Below, one piece after another: positions 45,210 to 57,271 of a stretch of DNA of 64,000 bases. Made by a program: the position numbers and the translations under genes. The DNA comes from Buxus sempervirens (Eukaryota > Streptophyta > Magnoliopsida > Buxales > Buxaceae). The stretch's first letter is position 1. The number at the start of each line of letters is the position of its first letter. The stretch is from positions 11,583,402 through 11,647,401 of the forward strand of contig OX387183.1 of assembly GCA_947561395.2 (NCBI GenBank). Reading direction: 5' to 3'. The notes under the pieces were generated by a model. It was not told where the DNA came from. It saw nothing but the letters and a program-made list of their open reading frames with translations, and searched no databases.

Positions 45210-47885
45210 ATGGAGCAAGTCATTTGTACAAGTGGAAGTGAGCAATTAAGTGGAGATGAGGTTAGTGATGATATAGCGGATATAAATACAGTGCCTAGAG
45301 TTGTAAGAGCACTAAGGTTCGATGACGGCGAAGGGCATACTCAAAATTTTAGGCCATCCGTGGGAATGGAGTTCCCATCTACCGATGAAGCGTATAGATT
45401 TTACAATGCTTATGCAGCACAGAAGGGCTTCAGTATTCGAAAGAATACGAGATGGAATAGTCGGAAAGATGGTAAGGAGTTGTGTAGGAAGTTTTGTTGC
45501 TATAAAGAAGGGAAGAAGGGAGCAGACAAACGGGATAAAGATGTGAAGAACCCTAGAAAGGAAACACATACGAGTTGTTTGGCACACATGAATGTGAAAG
45601 CTCAAGACAATGGCATGTATTTTGTAGCGAGCTTTGAGGACGAGCATAATCATGAGGTTGTTACCCCAAGTAAGGCCCACATGCTACCTTCACAGAGGAA
45701 AGTTACAAAGGCACAATTAGCAGAAATTGTATTAGCAGAAAGCAGTGGCATACAACCAAAGCATGCTTTTGAGTTCATGGGTAGAGAAGCCGGCGGAAGA
45801 GAGAATTTGGGCTTCCTACCTATTGACCATAAGAACCACATTCGTGACAGACGGAGAGCAATGAAAGTAGGAGAGGGATCAAGGTTATTAATTTATTTTG
45901 AAGGACAACTGATTGACGATCCGTCTTTTTTTTATGCTGTACAAGTTGATGAGAACAATGAAATAACAAACTTTTTCTGGGCTGATCGGAAGATGCAAGA
46001 AGACTACAATAATTTTGGAGATGTCGTTTGTTTTGATACAACTTATAGGACAAACGAAGCTTAAAGGCCATTTGCACCATTGGTTGGAGTCAACCATCAC
46101 AGACAAATGGTAGTGTTCGGAGCCGCAATGCTTTATGATGAGACGAAGGCATCCTTTGTTTGGTTGTTTGAAACATTTATAAAGGCAATGAATGGGAAAA
46201 GGCCAGTTACTATCTTGACAGACCAAGATGCAGCTATGTCAGCTGCAATTGCTTTTGTTTTGCCGAACACCTATCATCGGTTATGTGTATGGCATTTGCA
46301 CCAAAATTCATTGAAGCATCTCGGTCACATATTCCAAACGAGAACCTCCTTTTCATCTGATTTCAATCGGTGTATATATGATTACGAGGAAGAGGCTGAG
46401 TTCTTGGAAGCGTGGGATGCAATGATTCAAAAATTCGATCTCCAAGACAATGAGTGGCTGAAGGGCATATTTAAGATAAAGGAGAAATGGGCCCTTGTAT
46501 ATGGAAGAACTACATTTTGTGCTGACATGAAGAGCACCCAACTGAGTGAAAGCTTCAACAGCCGGTTAAAGAAATACACGAAGTACAACATGGACGTCTC
46601 GTGTTTTTTCCAGCATTTTTCAAGGCTTTTGGATGATATCCGTTACAAGGAACAGGAAGACAATTATAATATGAGCTAGCGTATTCCAAGAATGATGGCA
46701 GAAATCATCATATTAAAGCATGCAAGGGAGGTATACACACCGAAGCTGTTTGAGATTTTTCAATCGGAATATGCAAAAGCTCAGAATCTTGTTGTTAATG
46801 AGACTTCACATACTGAGACATCCAAAATCTATAAAGTTAGCTTATTTGATAATCCTTGAGGGCATGTTGTTACAGTTAACACTGAGGATGATATGTTGAA
46901 ATGCAGTTGCCGTAAGTTTGAATTTGTTGGGATTTTGTGTAGCCATGCACTCAAAGTACTTGACATGCGAAATATTAAGAGGATCCCAAGTCAATACATA
47001 TTAAAGCGGTGGACAAAGGATGCAAAGGGTTGCAGCCCAAGTTATAGTCGTATGTCAGATGAGGAAGTGGCAAAGCTGTCCATTGTTAAACGGTACAGAG
47101 AACTTTGCCATAATGCCATTAAATTATCAGCAATTGCTGTCGAAACTTTCGAGGCATATGAATGTGCTGCGAATGGGCTGGCCATTTTAATGACCGAAGT
47201 TGGAAATGTGCTGAAGAACAAGCCTCCGAGCACAGTGGATGGGAATGAAGGAGAGAATTTATCTGAAAATATTCAAATCACCGTTGCTGGACTGAAGAGG
47301 AAGCCGGGTCAAGGTCGTAGTGGACGTCGACCAAAACATTTTTCAAAAAGGGCTCCAAAGAGCAAGAGGAACCATGACATACCAACTGAAACGGCAAATA
47401 CAATTCAGACTCAAACTCCACCACAAACACAATATGTAAGTCAAAGCTCTGGATGGAGTGAGACAATGGTATAATACTTACCTTATACTAATGTATTTGT
47501 TTTATCATATCATGTTTATGGTTTTATGGGGGATTTCTGATTTTTTATGAATTTTATGTACTCCATAGGCCTCTCATCAGTTTCGAACAGATGGAGTGGT
47601 GACGGGAATGCAATCGAGAACATATCCTATGGCTGAATATGCAATTTTGTCTCCATTCCAACAACCTGGTACTTACACACAGCTACTGCGGGTACATTTT
47701 CTAGAAGACCCTACTCTTCAATACTTTTTGAAGACTTTCAATGCTTTGCAATGACATTCCATTAATGACAGGAATCAATGAGTCCAAACATATTCCAAGA
47801 ATCCAACTCAAGCAATACTGTTGGCGAGAATCAATTTGGCTCCTGTTCAAACTCTACTGTAGGGAGATCTCCAGGAGTTTTATAG
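45210..47885 (+). pseudogene. FAR1/FHY3-type MULE transposase
   Basis: One reading frame from ATG 45210, with exons 45210-47468, 47569-47691 and 47772-47885 joined in phase by GT-AG introns. Domains: a FAR1 WRKY-GCM-type zinc finger (about 45375-45660: FYNAYAAQKGFSIRK, then C-C and DEHNHEVV); a MULE transposase core with the first Asp in CFDTTYRTN, the second in LTDQDAAMSAA, then WHLHQN and TQLSESFNSRLK; and a SWIM zinc finger CSCRKFEFVGILCSHALKVL. It would bind the TIRs and cut and join DNA in the nucleus. Three in-frame stops interrupt it: TAA 46062-46064, TAG 46677-46679, TGA 46857-46859. The second and third fit single C-to-T changes from CAG and CGA. Confidence 0.92.
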
Positions 47886-48230
47886 TGGAGATGGGAGCTT
47901 ATATCGTCAACAAGGAGATTTAGGTCATTTCCCCGGAGATTTGTGATTATTTTGTATATTGGTACGACAAAAAAGGGGGACTGAATTGTGTATATTGAAT
48001 GTGATGACAGTGTTAGTCCTGTAATTATATTGTTTTTGTAGTGCAATGTAAGTGTTCATTTTTTCTAATTGTACAAGGATGTGTATGTACCAAATGTATA
48101 CTTCGAGTGGAATGAGAATTGCAATTTTGAGTTAATTATTTAGTTCCGTTAATTGGTTAATATTTTCAGAGCTTCTTGCTGTTCCTCTTGCAAGTACATC
48201 CCAAATCAAAATAATGTTCCCTCATTAATA
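47886..48230. other. 3' flank of the transposase gene
   Basis: AT-rich 3' UTR-like DNA (TGTAATTATATTGTTTTTGTAG near 48020). No gene seen. Confidence 0.4.
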
Positions 48231-48720
48231 ACACAGGTACATCCAAAATCAGCCCTTAGGTACCCCCTATCTACCTTAGGCACCACCCATAATGGCTCCC
48301 AAAACCCCCCAATATATATATTTTGTACACCCCAACTGAAGAGTTAAGGTATCCCCTCAAACAACAATAAGAACCCACCCATCTAGACCTTAGGTACCGT
48401 AGATTAAGCGTTAGGTACCCACAATCATGCTTTAGGTACCCCACAAATAAGCGCAAGGTACCCTCTGCACAAATAGCATGACGTGCGTACCTGGGATATC
48501 AACGCCCGAACGTTTCAGTACGAATTGGTGATTGAGATTTCAACGCGCGAACGTTGGTTCGTAACGTCCGCGCGTTATAAGGAAATTCTTCCTACTTCCT
48601 AACGTACCACTTTGTTCCCTGTAATTATGCCCTTGTCCTCAAGGAATCCCCCCAATGATGCCTTAGGTAGCCCCCAAATGAGGCCTACGGTACACCGCCA
48701 ATCATCTTTTCAAAGAAGGA
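48230..48720 (+). repeat. internal GGTACC array with AACGCGCGAACGTT block
   Basis: TTAGGTACCCC units as in the subterminal array, with a block of CG-rich repeats (CAACGCGCGAACGTT, GTAACGTCCGCGCGTTA) at 48497-48580. The CG-rich type recurs at 51335-51440 and 51928-52020. Confidence 0.85.
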
Positions 48721-48897
48721 ACTGATTCGGAGTAGATTGATGGACAAAGTTATATCAAATGGAAACAACGGAGGATTATGATGCTGTAATTACGAATACT
48801 TTTACTATGTGAAATGAGTACATTCTATACATCTGAGTTGCGTTGAGATAAATACATTTATATCCAAAACATAGAAGTACATCTAAAATCAGCACAC

Positions 48898-49260
48898 TAC
48901 GGTGCAATGTCATCGTCATCAGACCCGGGAAGTGGTGGGAGGGATGGAGTCTGCTGAGTGGAGCAAGTGAAGAAATGAGTCACTATCTTCACGGCTTTCT
49001 TGACCAGCTTCTTTAGTCCACCAACTTCATGAGTGATAGATTCCTGAAACATTCCAAAATCACGTTGTAGACTGCCAAAACCCTCTCGAATCTCTCCAAC
49101 GTCTTGGCTAAGCCTACGAAAGGCTTCTGACGATGGTCCACGTCATGAATATGTCTTGAAAGAGCTGGGTTGAGAAGTGGGTGGACGAGGATGTGATGAC
49201 GAAGGTTGTGCTGGCTCTGCTTCCTCTCTATGTTGTGGCTGCTATTGGTGCGACATTGAT
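48898..49260 (-). pseudogene. C-terminal coiled-coil tail of a transposon protein, antisense
   Basis: The minus-strand frame from about 49140 down to a stop near 48898 encodes FRRLSQDVGEIREGFGSLQR, a heptad-like helix, then a polar tail ending in GSDDDDIAP. Continuing upstream in the same frame, a proline/glutamine-rich stretch crosses two stops (TGA near 49141, TAG near 49235) and overlaps the start of the plus-strand gene. It looks like the end of a second, inverted accessory gene whose front part is missing. Confidence is limited by its short length. Confidence 0.4.
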
Positions 49261-50782
49261 TCTTCGGATCTCTGAGCCGCGTGACAGTGGTGGTGCAAAG
49301 GTGCAAGTTGCATTTGATTTAGTATATGAATTCTATTCAAACATCCACAACATCGAAGACGGTCCCGCATCCTTCAATACCTCTCTCAGAAGGCAGCCCA
49401 TCCATGTAGATTCTGATACCATCGCTGGGGCCCTAGGTATTCCGAGAGTTGAGAATCCTGAATTCCCGTATGTTGATGCTCCCTTACCAGAATTGCTCAA
49501 TGAAGTGGCTGCTTATTTACTGACCACTGAGAGGGAGGGGGACTATGAGGGCAGAGCTCTAGATTCCTCCAAGTTTACATTTGACACCTCATTCATATAC
49601 AAAATCCAATGCTCTAACCTTGCGCCGGTGAGTCACAGATCGACTGTGCCTCCTGTGAGAGCACTCTTGCTTTATGCATTGGTCAAGAGGCATTCAATTG
49701 ATGTTGCCAGCGTCATGATTGCGTCTATGCTTGACTGTTTTCTCGATACCAAACGTAGGTGTGGACTTCCTCTCGGGTGTGCCATTGCAAAGATAGTCAA
49801 GATGCATCAAATTGACTTCCACGAATATGAGTTACTTGCTCCCCTTCCTCCTATCAGTACTGCAACATATAATAAGTCCAAGGGGCAATACAACAAGTCC
49901 CATCCTCCTCCTCCACCCCCTCCCCCTGTTCCAGGGGTCCATTCTCCTGCTCCTCCATCTCCTCCCCCTACTGGTGAAGATGCTCCTGCTCCTCCATCTC
50001 CTCCCCCCGCTGGTGAAGATGCTCCTACTCCTCCATCTCCTCCCCCCAATGTCTCTATAGGACATGAGCATGATCTTCCTCTCCTGGAGTCTGTTACACA
50101 TGATCAAACTGTGGAACCTGATATTCCATCCTCATCGGCGCCTGCTCCTGCTGCTGCTCCTATAGACCAAACAACTTCTTCCCAATTTCCTTGTGGACTC
50201 GCATCAATCCTTTCACAGGTTATGGGCATGCAATGTGAGTTGATGAATCAAACCAAGCTACTTCTTGAGAACCAGGAGACGATGAAGCAGCAGATAAAAC
50301 AATTGTACGATGGTCAGCTTGCATACAAGCATGAAACTGATCGCCACGTTGCTAAGATGGAACATCTTCTTCAGAACGTAGAAGGTGACACCTACTCTAC
50401 GAAAAAGGACGTATGAGAACTGATTAAGCCGAAGTTTACACATATTAACACCAAGTTGAATTGGGTGAGGACAACAGTATGGAATGCTGATGACACACTA
50501 AAAGCAGTGCATGAGAAGCAGACCAGGCTAAACGAGATATATTTGGAGATGCAACAAAACTACAGCCGGGCTATGAAGCACTTTGAATTGGAGAATCAGG
50601 AGCTTCACAGGCTAAATAGGGACAGGGGAGAACGGAGGACAGTTGTCGATGCAGCTTCTCAATGTGTCGTTGGAGAGCATATTCCTCCAAGTGATGCGGA
50701 CTACATTCGAGATGAACATTTGTTGCTTGAATCCGTTGAGCCAGCAAACAAAGTTCCTGATCCAGCAGGGCCTGCCCCATAG
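49181..50782 (+). pseudogene. 'putative plant transposon protein' (Transposase_32-like)
   Basis: One frame, broken only by TGA at 50414-50416, where CGA would restore Arg. The N-terminal domain resembles the plant transposon protein family PF20167: a VYEFYSNIHN block, RRQPIHVDSDTIAGALGIPR, and, after about 100 residues, LLLYALVKRHSIDVASVMI. A Pro-rich linker with three tandem copies of a PPSPPP-x-GEDAP-type unit follows (about 49905-50050), then a coiled-coil tail. The role of this family in transposition is not established. There is no clear ATG: the first about 25 codons overlap an antisense frame, so the true 5' end may be lost. It lies between the transposase and protease genes. Confidence 0.65.
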
Positions 50783-50952
50783 TCTTGAACCTCTTTTCAT
50801 GTCATCTGAGTATCGAATGCATCTTATTTGACCATCGTTTTTTACTTATGTGCCTGTAAAACGTTGCGATAAGTGCATGCAAAGCAAATATTGTTTGCTC
50901 TTAGCTTTCATTTGTCATATTCCTCTATCTCCCCAATACACACACATTGGGT

Positions 50953-52130
50953 CTAGCACGTCGTAATGCGTGTACATGCAAAACAACCAGTCCAAGGTGC
51001 TGGTTATATTAGCCTATGGTAATGAACTTCCACCTATAAGACTAAGGTATTATACGAAATGATTAAAATCTGCAACGAAGGCTGTGGGAAGACGGGGAAT
51101 GCAAAAAAAGTCAGCTTATATTAATCTCAATCTTGAGATACCCTTCCAAACGTGCCCACGTATCCCCCAAATCAGCCCAGGGTATGCCCCACACAAGCCT
51201 TAATTTATCCACAAAAAATTCTCCAAATTAAGGGGAGAGTACCTCCAAGTAACACTTAGGTACCTCAAAGGTAAATTTAAGGTACCCCACAAGAAACCCG
51301 AAGGTACCCACACGTACAAAATAGTGGGAGCACCTTCAACGCGCGAATGTTTCCTAGTAACGCTCGCGCGTACTGTGCACTTTAAAGCTGCAATGTGCGG
51401 GCGTTAATGATTAACGTCCGCGCGTTAATGATTAACGTCCTCGTGTTTTGTTCATTATCAATTCCTACTTGGGGGGTACCTCCGGCTTACTTATGGGTTA
51501 CCTTAATATTAATTTTGGGGGTACCTGGGTATTACTTAGAGGTACCTAGCACGTCGTAATGCGTGTACATGCAAAACAACCAGTCCAAGGTGCTGGTTAT
51601 ATTAGCCTATGGTAATGAACTTCCACCTATAAGACTAAGGTATTATACGAAATGATTAAAATCTGCAACGAAGGTTGTGGGAAAACGGGGAATGCAAAAA
51701 AAGTCAGCTTATATTAATCTTAATCTTGAGATACCCTTCCAAACGTGCCTACGTATCCCCCAAATCAGCCCAGGGTACCCCCCACACGAGCCTTAATTTA
51801 TCCACAAAAAATTCTCCAAATTAAGGGGAGAGTACCTCCAAGTAACACTTAGGTACCCCAAAGGTAAATTTAAGGTACCCCACAAGAAACCCGAAGGTAC
51901 CCACACGTACAAAATAGTGGGAGCACATTCAACGCGTGAATGTTTCCTGGTAACGCTCGCGCGTATTGTGCACTTTAAAGCTGCAACGTGCGGGCGTTAG
52001 TGATTAACGTCCGCACGTTTTGTTCATTATCAATTCCTACTTGGGGGTACCTCCGGCTTACTTATGGGTTACCGTAATATTAATTTTGGGGGTACCTGGG
52101 TATTACTTAGGGGTACTTTGGCTTATTTGC
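50953..52130. repeat. 593-bp tandem duplication containing GGTACC and CGCG motifs
   Basis: 50953-51545 repeats from 51546 with only a few differences. Both copies begin CTAGCACGTCGTAATGCG and hold GGTACCCC units and an AACGTCCGCGCG-type block. The junction shares GGTAC, so unequal exchange at a repeat unit is likely. The copies are much more alike than the array units, so the duplication is recent. Confidence 0.92.
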
Positions 52131-52643
52131 TGATGTAAATTAGGCTTATTTCGTGGGAGCCTTGGCCTTATTTCGGCGTGTACTCAACTCTTACTAGGTG
52201 ACACCTAAGCTTATATGGGGTGGGGGTGGTACATTGTGCCGGTTAGGGGGTTACCTTACCCTTCACACGAACCGTACTTTCATTTTGTTTTGGGGGGAGT
52301 ACCTAATGTATAGTAACTTGTTTTAAAATTTGGTGTAATTTACGATCAACGAGTTTGACGAATCTGTGGCAGAACTTAAGCAATCAAAATAACCAAGCTT
52401 TTATTCAATGATACAATGTCCTATGTACACAATACTTTACAAAAATCTGATCGTGAAACATCATAAAAAACTAAACATGCCATAAAAGTAAAATCCAAGT
52501 GAATGCTTGATTCAGCTACAGCATTCATTACAGGAACATCCTTGTCCTCAAATAAATATATACAGATTCCCCAAAAATTAAAATTTTAGTTTGTAGTTTG
52601 ACGCATATATAATATAAAAATGTTAATACATCAAACTCTCCCC
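52131..52643. other. interval between convergent MULE B genes
   Basis: The last GGTAC-type units (in the reverse sense, GGGGTACTTTGG) continue to about 52320, then AT-rich 3' flank of the protease gene. No gene seen. Confidence 0.5.
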
Positions 52644-55600
52644 CTAGGTAGAACTCTTCTTCACAATATCATCCTTCACCGTGTTTTCTTCGTAGAGGAT
52701 CATCTCACTCACAATGCTTCTTCTAAAGCCCGGAATATCATTCTATTCAAAATTAACAAAACTATATTAATAATGTGATCATTTGGAGCTTTTGAAAACA
52801 CAACTGGATAGGTTAGGAGTTGTAGCGTACCTGCATGAATCGAGGAGAAAGTGCTCCTCTCCAGAAAGCGGCGAACTTCATGGCGAAGATTCCACAGTCA
52901 TGGCTACAAAAGATGCGAGTACAAGTTAATGCTATTAATATCAAATCGTAGTAAGTATAGAAAAGAAAGAATAGGTGGAAAACGTATGGGTTGCCTTGCC
53001 GAGGGAGCTTAAGAGCCTCTGCTTTCATCCTTGGAAATTTGCTTACTAAAACTTCCTTTTCCCATTGCCAGGTGCATATAATATCTACTGCTTTTAGCTG
53101 AAATATAAAAATTGATACTTAATAACAACATTAGTGACACAAGAAATTATTACGCTGATCACTTACCACTCCAGTGAGAACTTCACGGGTTCTCCACACC
53201 TTCATCGAGTTCAAAAAAAATACTTTCTCTTCATTCATGTCAACAACACACATGTACCAATGTTCTTGCTCCAATATAGGCAAAAACAACTGCATACAAA
53301 CATATTTATTAGCCCTACCCTATTAAAAGATCCCAGCAACAATGGTGAGTTAAGCTTACCATTTTGTAGTTCACCATATTCATTAGGTACGATGGATCAA
53401 ATTGATCATTAAGTCTGGTAAGTTCTCGGTTTTCTTCTGCCGCACAAAAAGTCTGAAAAGTTATAATATAGGTTCAACAGGAGTATTACAGACAGTGTCA
53501 AATTATTTTGAAGAATGTCGTAATAATTACCCCAATATCTGACAGGAAGAAGTAACATGGGCCTCCAACCTGCTGTTTCTGGAAATTCAGCATCCGCATG
53601 TAGCAGTCCAAGATCTACATAGAAAAAATAAAATCTAAGAATCCAAATATTTATGCGATCTGACAAGATACTTAGGTTGTTAGACTCCTACCCAATTGGT
53701 AACCCATTTCTCAGGCTTCAAACATTCGAACTCACCGCGGGCAATGAAGACATCAAAGAATCTCACCAAAACCTCACTACATATATATCCCACAAAAGAA
53801 ACAGTCAAACCATACGCAATAATTTACAAAGAAACAACGCGTCAAACATAAATATGCGAAAGTACGTACTCTAGATCGAGGTCCTCACGGAATGCATAGT
53901 TGCAGACCGCGCTTCCAGCATCCACAGGAGTCCTACTAGAAGATGCATCCACTGGTTCACTTGCCTACAAGTTTTTTAAAAATTCCAAAAAATGAATATA
54001 TGGCTGTCAATCTAATTCTAACCGAAAAACAAAAAACAATTCCTTTAGAAAAACTGAGAACAAACATACCAATGGCTGTATGGCCAGATCTGCAATGTTC
54101 AGATCCAGCAACAACCTAGCCTCCGCACGGTCATCATCGTCAGATGGTACCTGAAATATATTTCATGTAGGTCACACGATCATTACATCGACAATTTTGC
54201 TCTTCAATCTACTATAGTAAAGTTTTACATGAATGGTTGACATGCAATTAGACATCCAATTATATACTACTTACCATTTGCGTTGGCCTCTCGGCATCGA
54301 GCGGTTGCTTACTCTTTCTGGCCCTCTTCTTTTTCTCCCCGGTGATGGTTGTAAAAGGACTCCTTTTTGCCTTGCCGGGCATCTTCGTTCGTTTCAATCT
54401 CGGAGCCTCAACGGGTTGAAATGGAACGATTGAACCTTCATATTCTCCCGCTGTTGGATCCGGGATACATTCCGCCCTAGGTTCAATATCTTCCATCGGC
54501 GACACCTGGCAAGGGCCCTCCGGTGCAGAAGCAATGTTCACTGGAACCTCAAATGGTTCACATGGACATTCAGGGGCAGGGTAGCTTCGGTACTCACAAG
54601 CATATCCAACAAGCTCGAGAACCATCTCTCTTAGTTCAGCTTGCCCTGCTTCAAGATTGCTTATCATCAACTTCAATCTCTCCACCTAAACAAATCAAGC
54701 CACAAACATTTGCATTTCTATAAGATCTGGAACTTATAATGAATAATGACAAAAACCGATTTCCATTACCTCCTTCTCCAAAGCCTTCAATCTCGGGGAT
54801 TTGGCTACCTCACGCTGAAGGGCAGCAACTACCTTTGTTAGCTTCTTTATCGCTGCCCTCAGTTTATCCTGCTAAAACACACAATCAAGTAAAATTTATG
54901 TCCATGTACGTATAATGAATATTGATATTGAGTACCCCCTATTCGAAAATATAAATACAATACAATACAATATAATATACCTTCTTCCTCCCCTTTGATT
55001 TATCGGACTCTGGAACATTTTCATATTCAATATGTTCCGGAATATTCATGTCCTTTTCCTTTCCTTCTTTCTCCCTTTCCAACACATCCTCATCATTCCA
55101 CACGGTGATAAGAGGAGCTGTTGCATCCAACTTTATCGCGCTCCCATCCATGCGCAAGCATTCATAATAGAACATCTGCGATTGAGTAAACATTTCTTCT
55201 ATTACAATTTAAGCATACCAAATATATGAAATGTGTGTATAACAATAATTTACCTTTAGAAAAACCAAACAACCACCGACATATATTTGGTCCTTCTCCT
55301 TGTATCGGCGGATTGCAGCAATGAGCCAATCAAGAACCAACTTCGACCAGTTGAGGGTACGGAGTCCCTCCATATCCATTATGAGATTTAAGAACTTTGT
55401 GCTGGCCTCCGGCTTAGCTTGAGGGCATAAAAATGAGCCCAAGGCAAGCAATACAAAAAGCCTCAAAAAATCTTCATCCCCCGTCTCCTTCTCTTGCAGT
55501 CTTCTCTCCAGCTCTCCTAAAGGTATCTTACCCTTATCATCACAATACATTTTCTTTAATTCTGTGAGGTCATTTTCCACCTCATCGATTTCTATACTCT

Positions 55601-55874
55601 CCTCGGCAGAGGTCACCCCCAATATCCGCTGAACATCAGGAGGTGATATCTCAAACGTCCTTCCACTTACTTCAAGGCAACATTTTTCGGGATCAAATGA
55701 AGCCAATAAGGACACAATGTTGCCTTTATAACAATGTTTAATTGTCATATCAAGAAGGCTTCCCAGCCCAATTTCTCTAACAGCTATCTTCTGGGACTCG
55801 TTCAACCTTTCGATAATTTTTAGCAATCGTTGAGGACTACATCTATTGCGAACTCCTTCCCCGCTTGGTGCCAT
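52644..55874 (-). pseudogene. Ulp1/C48 SUMO-protease-like gene of MULE B
   Basis: Thirteen exons can be read on the minus strand, starting at ATG 55874: 55254-55874, 54981-55175, 54770-54868, 54275-54685, 54070-54150, 53870-53964, 53692-53776, 53531-53614, 53360-53452, 53167-53289, 52984-53097, 52831-52903, 52644-52742. Exon 1 holds the plant domain shared with MULE A (CSPQRLL; LLALGSFLCPQA; LNWSKLVLDWL). The middle is a charged linker with coiled coil and KKKRARK-type basic runs. The C-terminal third is a C48 cysteine peptidase: His in EHWYMCVVD, Cys in HDCGIFAMKF. The Asp expected in the L-D-S motif is Asn (FFLNSM). Removing the 80-base intron before the Cys exon shifts the frame by one; retaining it keeps the frame. 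Catalytic activity is therefore doubtful. Confidence 0.85.
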
Positions 55875-56225
55875 TTATCTACAAATAAATACACAAATTG
55901 ATAAAAAAAACTTTGCAATGTGACTATTTACATGTGCCATCTATAAAATCAAAATGTAAATTGAAATACGCCTTACATACCCCACAAATAAGCATTTTGT
56001 ACCCCACAAATAAGAATTGGGTACACACAAATAGGCCCCCTAAATTGGTTTACCTACACCTACAAATTGGCTTACCAAAACCCAATTAAGCCTTCGGTAC
56101 CCCCAACAAAATAAGGCTTTCGTACCCCACAAAATGTTCTAGGTACACCCAAAAAATGCCTTGGTACAAACAAGTGAGCCTTAGGTACCAGCCCCCTAAG
56201 CCTTGGGTAACCCACCAATTATGAA
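55875..56225 (+). repeat. GGTACC array upstream of the protease gene
   Basis: About 250 bases of GTACCCCACAAATAAG-type units in the plus orientation, next to the protease gene's 5' end. They probably overlap its promoter. Confidence 0.8.
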
Positions 56226-56261
56226 TTAATTGGGGAGGGGAGAGGAATCTAAGCCTTACTT

Positions 56262-56465
56262 CCTAAGATTTTCATCACGATTAAGTACAGGATTAATCGT
56301 GACCTAGCGATTAAGTACAGGATTAATCGTGACCTGGCGATTAGGTGCGGCGATTAATCAGACGACTAATCGCGGATTTGCGATTAGCTGTAAGCAGTGA
56401 AACATTGTCTCTGTTTTGTAGCGATTAGGTCTTAGGACAAATCGCCGAATCACGATTTCAGAAAG
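56262..56465. repeat. MULE B right GATTAATCGTG array
   Basis: Two near-identical CGATTAAGTACAGGATTAATC units and several GCGATTAG/CTAATCGC units. Mirror counterpart of 44705-44895. Confidence 0.85.
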
Positions 56466-56900
56466 TACCTTAGACCTATATTGGGGATACCTTGGGCTTA
56501 TATTGTGGGTACTGTAGGTTTAGGGGGTACCTTAGGCTAATTTTCGTGAGTGGGTTTGGCTTACCATGGGGTACCTTAGGTTTATATGGGAGCTACCTTA
56601 GGCTTATATGCGGTACCTTGGGCTTAGAGTGGGGTACCTTAATCTGATTTGTGGGGCGTACTTATGGGTTATTTGACTGGGGGTACCTACGCTTTATTTG
56701 GGGGTGCCTGTGAATTAAATGGGGATGTAGCTAATGCTTATTTGGAGGGTACCATAGGTTTATTTGTTGACTACGAAAATGTTTTTTGGGGAGCTCTTCG
56801 GGCGTACCTAAAGCTTAACTCAGCAGGTACCCATCGTTATTTGGAGCAGTACCTTTGGCTTATTTCACCTGGTACCCATGGCTCCTTATGTATACATTTG
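56465..56900 (-). repeat. MULE B right subterminal array, inverted
   Basis: GGGGTACCTTAGGCTTATAT units, the reverse complement of the left subterminal array, reading inwards from the right end. Confidence 0.88.
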
Positions 56901-57271
56901 GTCATTGACTCATTATATTATAAAATTAAATAAGGACTTACAGTCGTCTTTCAATGAGGCTAGTGGCTGTCGTGGTGGTCCCTCACTTACGAAGTTCTTG
57001 TGATGGTGGTGGTCCCTTTCTTTCGTCAAGTGGCCGCGCGCGTTTGTAAGAAAGGGAAACCTCTGTGAAGCAAATGGAGTATGATCCTGTCCCTTTCGTA
57101 TGCGATGAGGATGACGAAGACGAAGAAGGTCCAGAAATGTCGGGTAAGGTGCGGACGTGGAGAGGATCCTAAAATAAATAATATGTTTCGCACGTTGCAG
57201 ACGTGGAGAGATCCTAAAGTAAATAATATGTTTCGCACATTGCGGACGTGGAGAGGATCCTAAATTAAATA
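56901..57271. repeat. right-end sequence with three copies of a TIR-proximal unit
   Basis: The unit GTTTCGCACGTTGC-GACGTGGAGAGGATCCTAAA-TAAATA occurs about three times from 57150 to 57285 with a period of about 55-57 bases. The left end has one such unit. No gene is present. Confidence 0.7.

Noticed and set aside
49807-50107. Gly/Ser/Arg-rich minus-strand frames
   Set aside because: They are antisense shadows of the proline-rich linker in the plus-strand gene.
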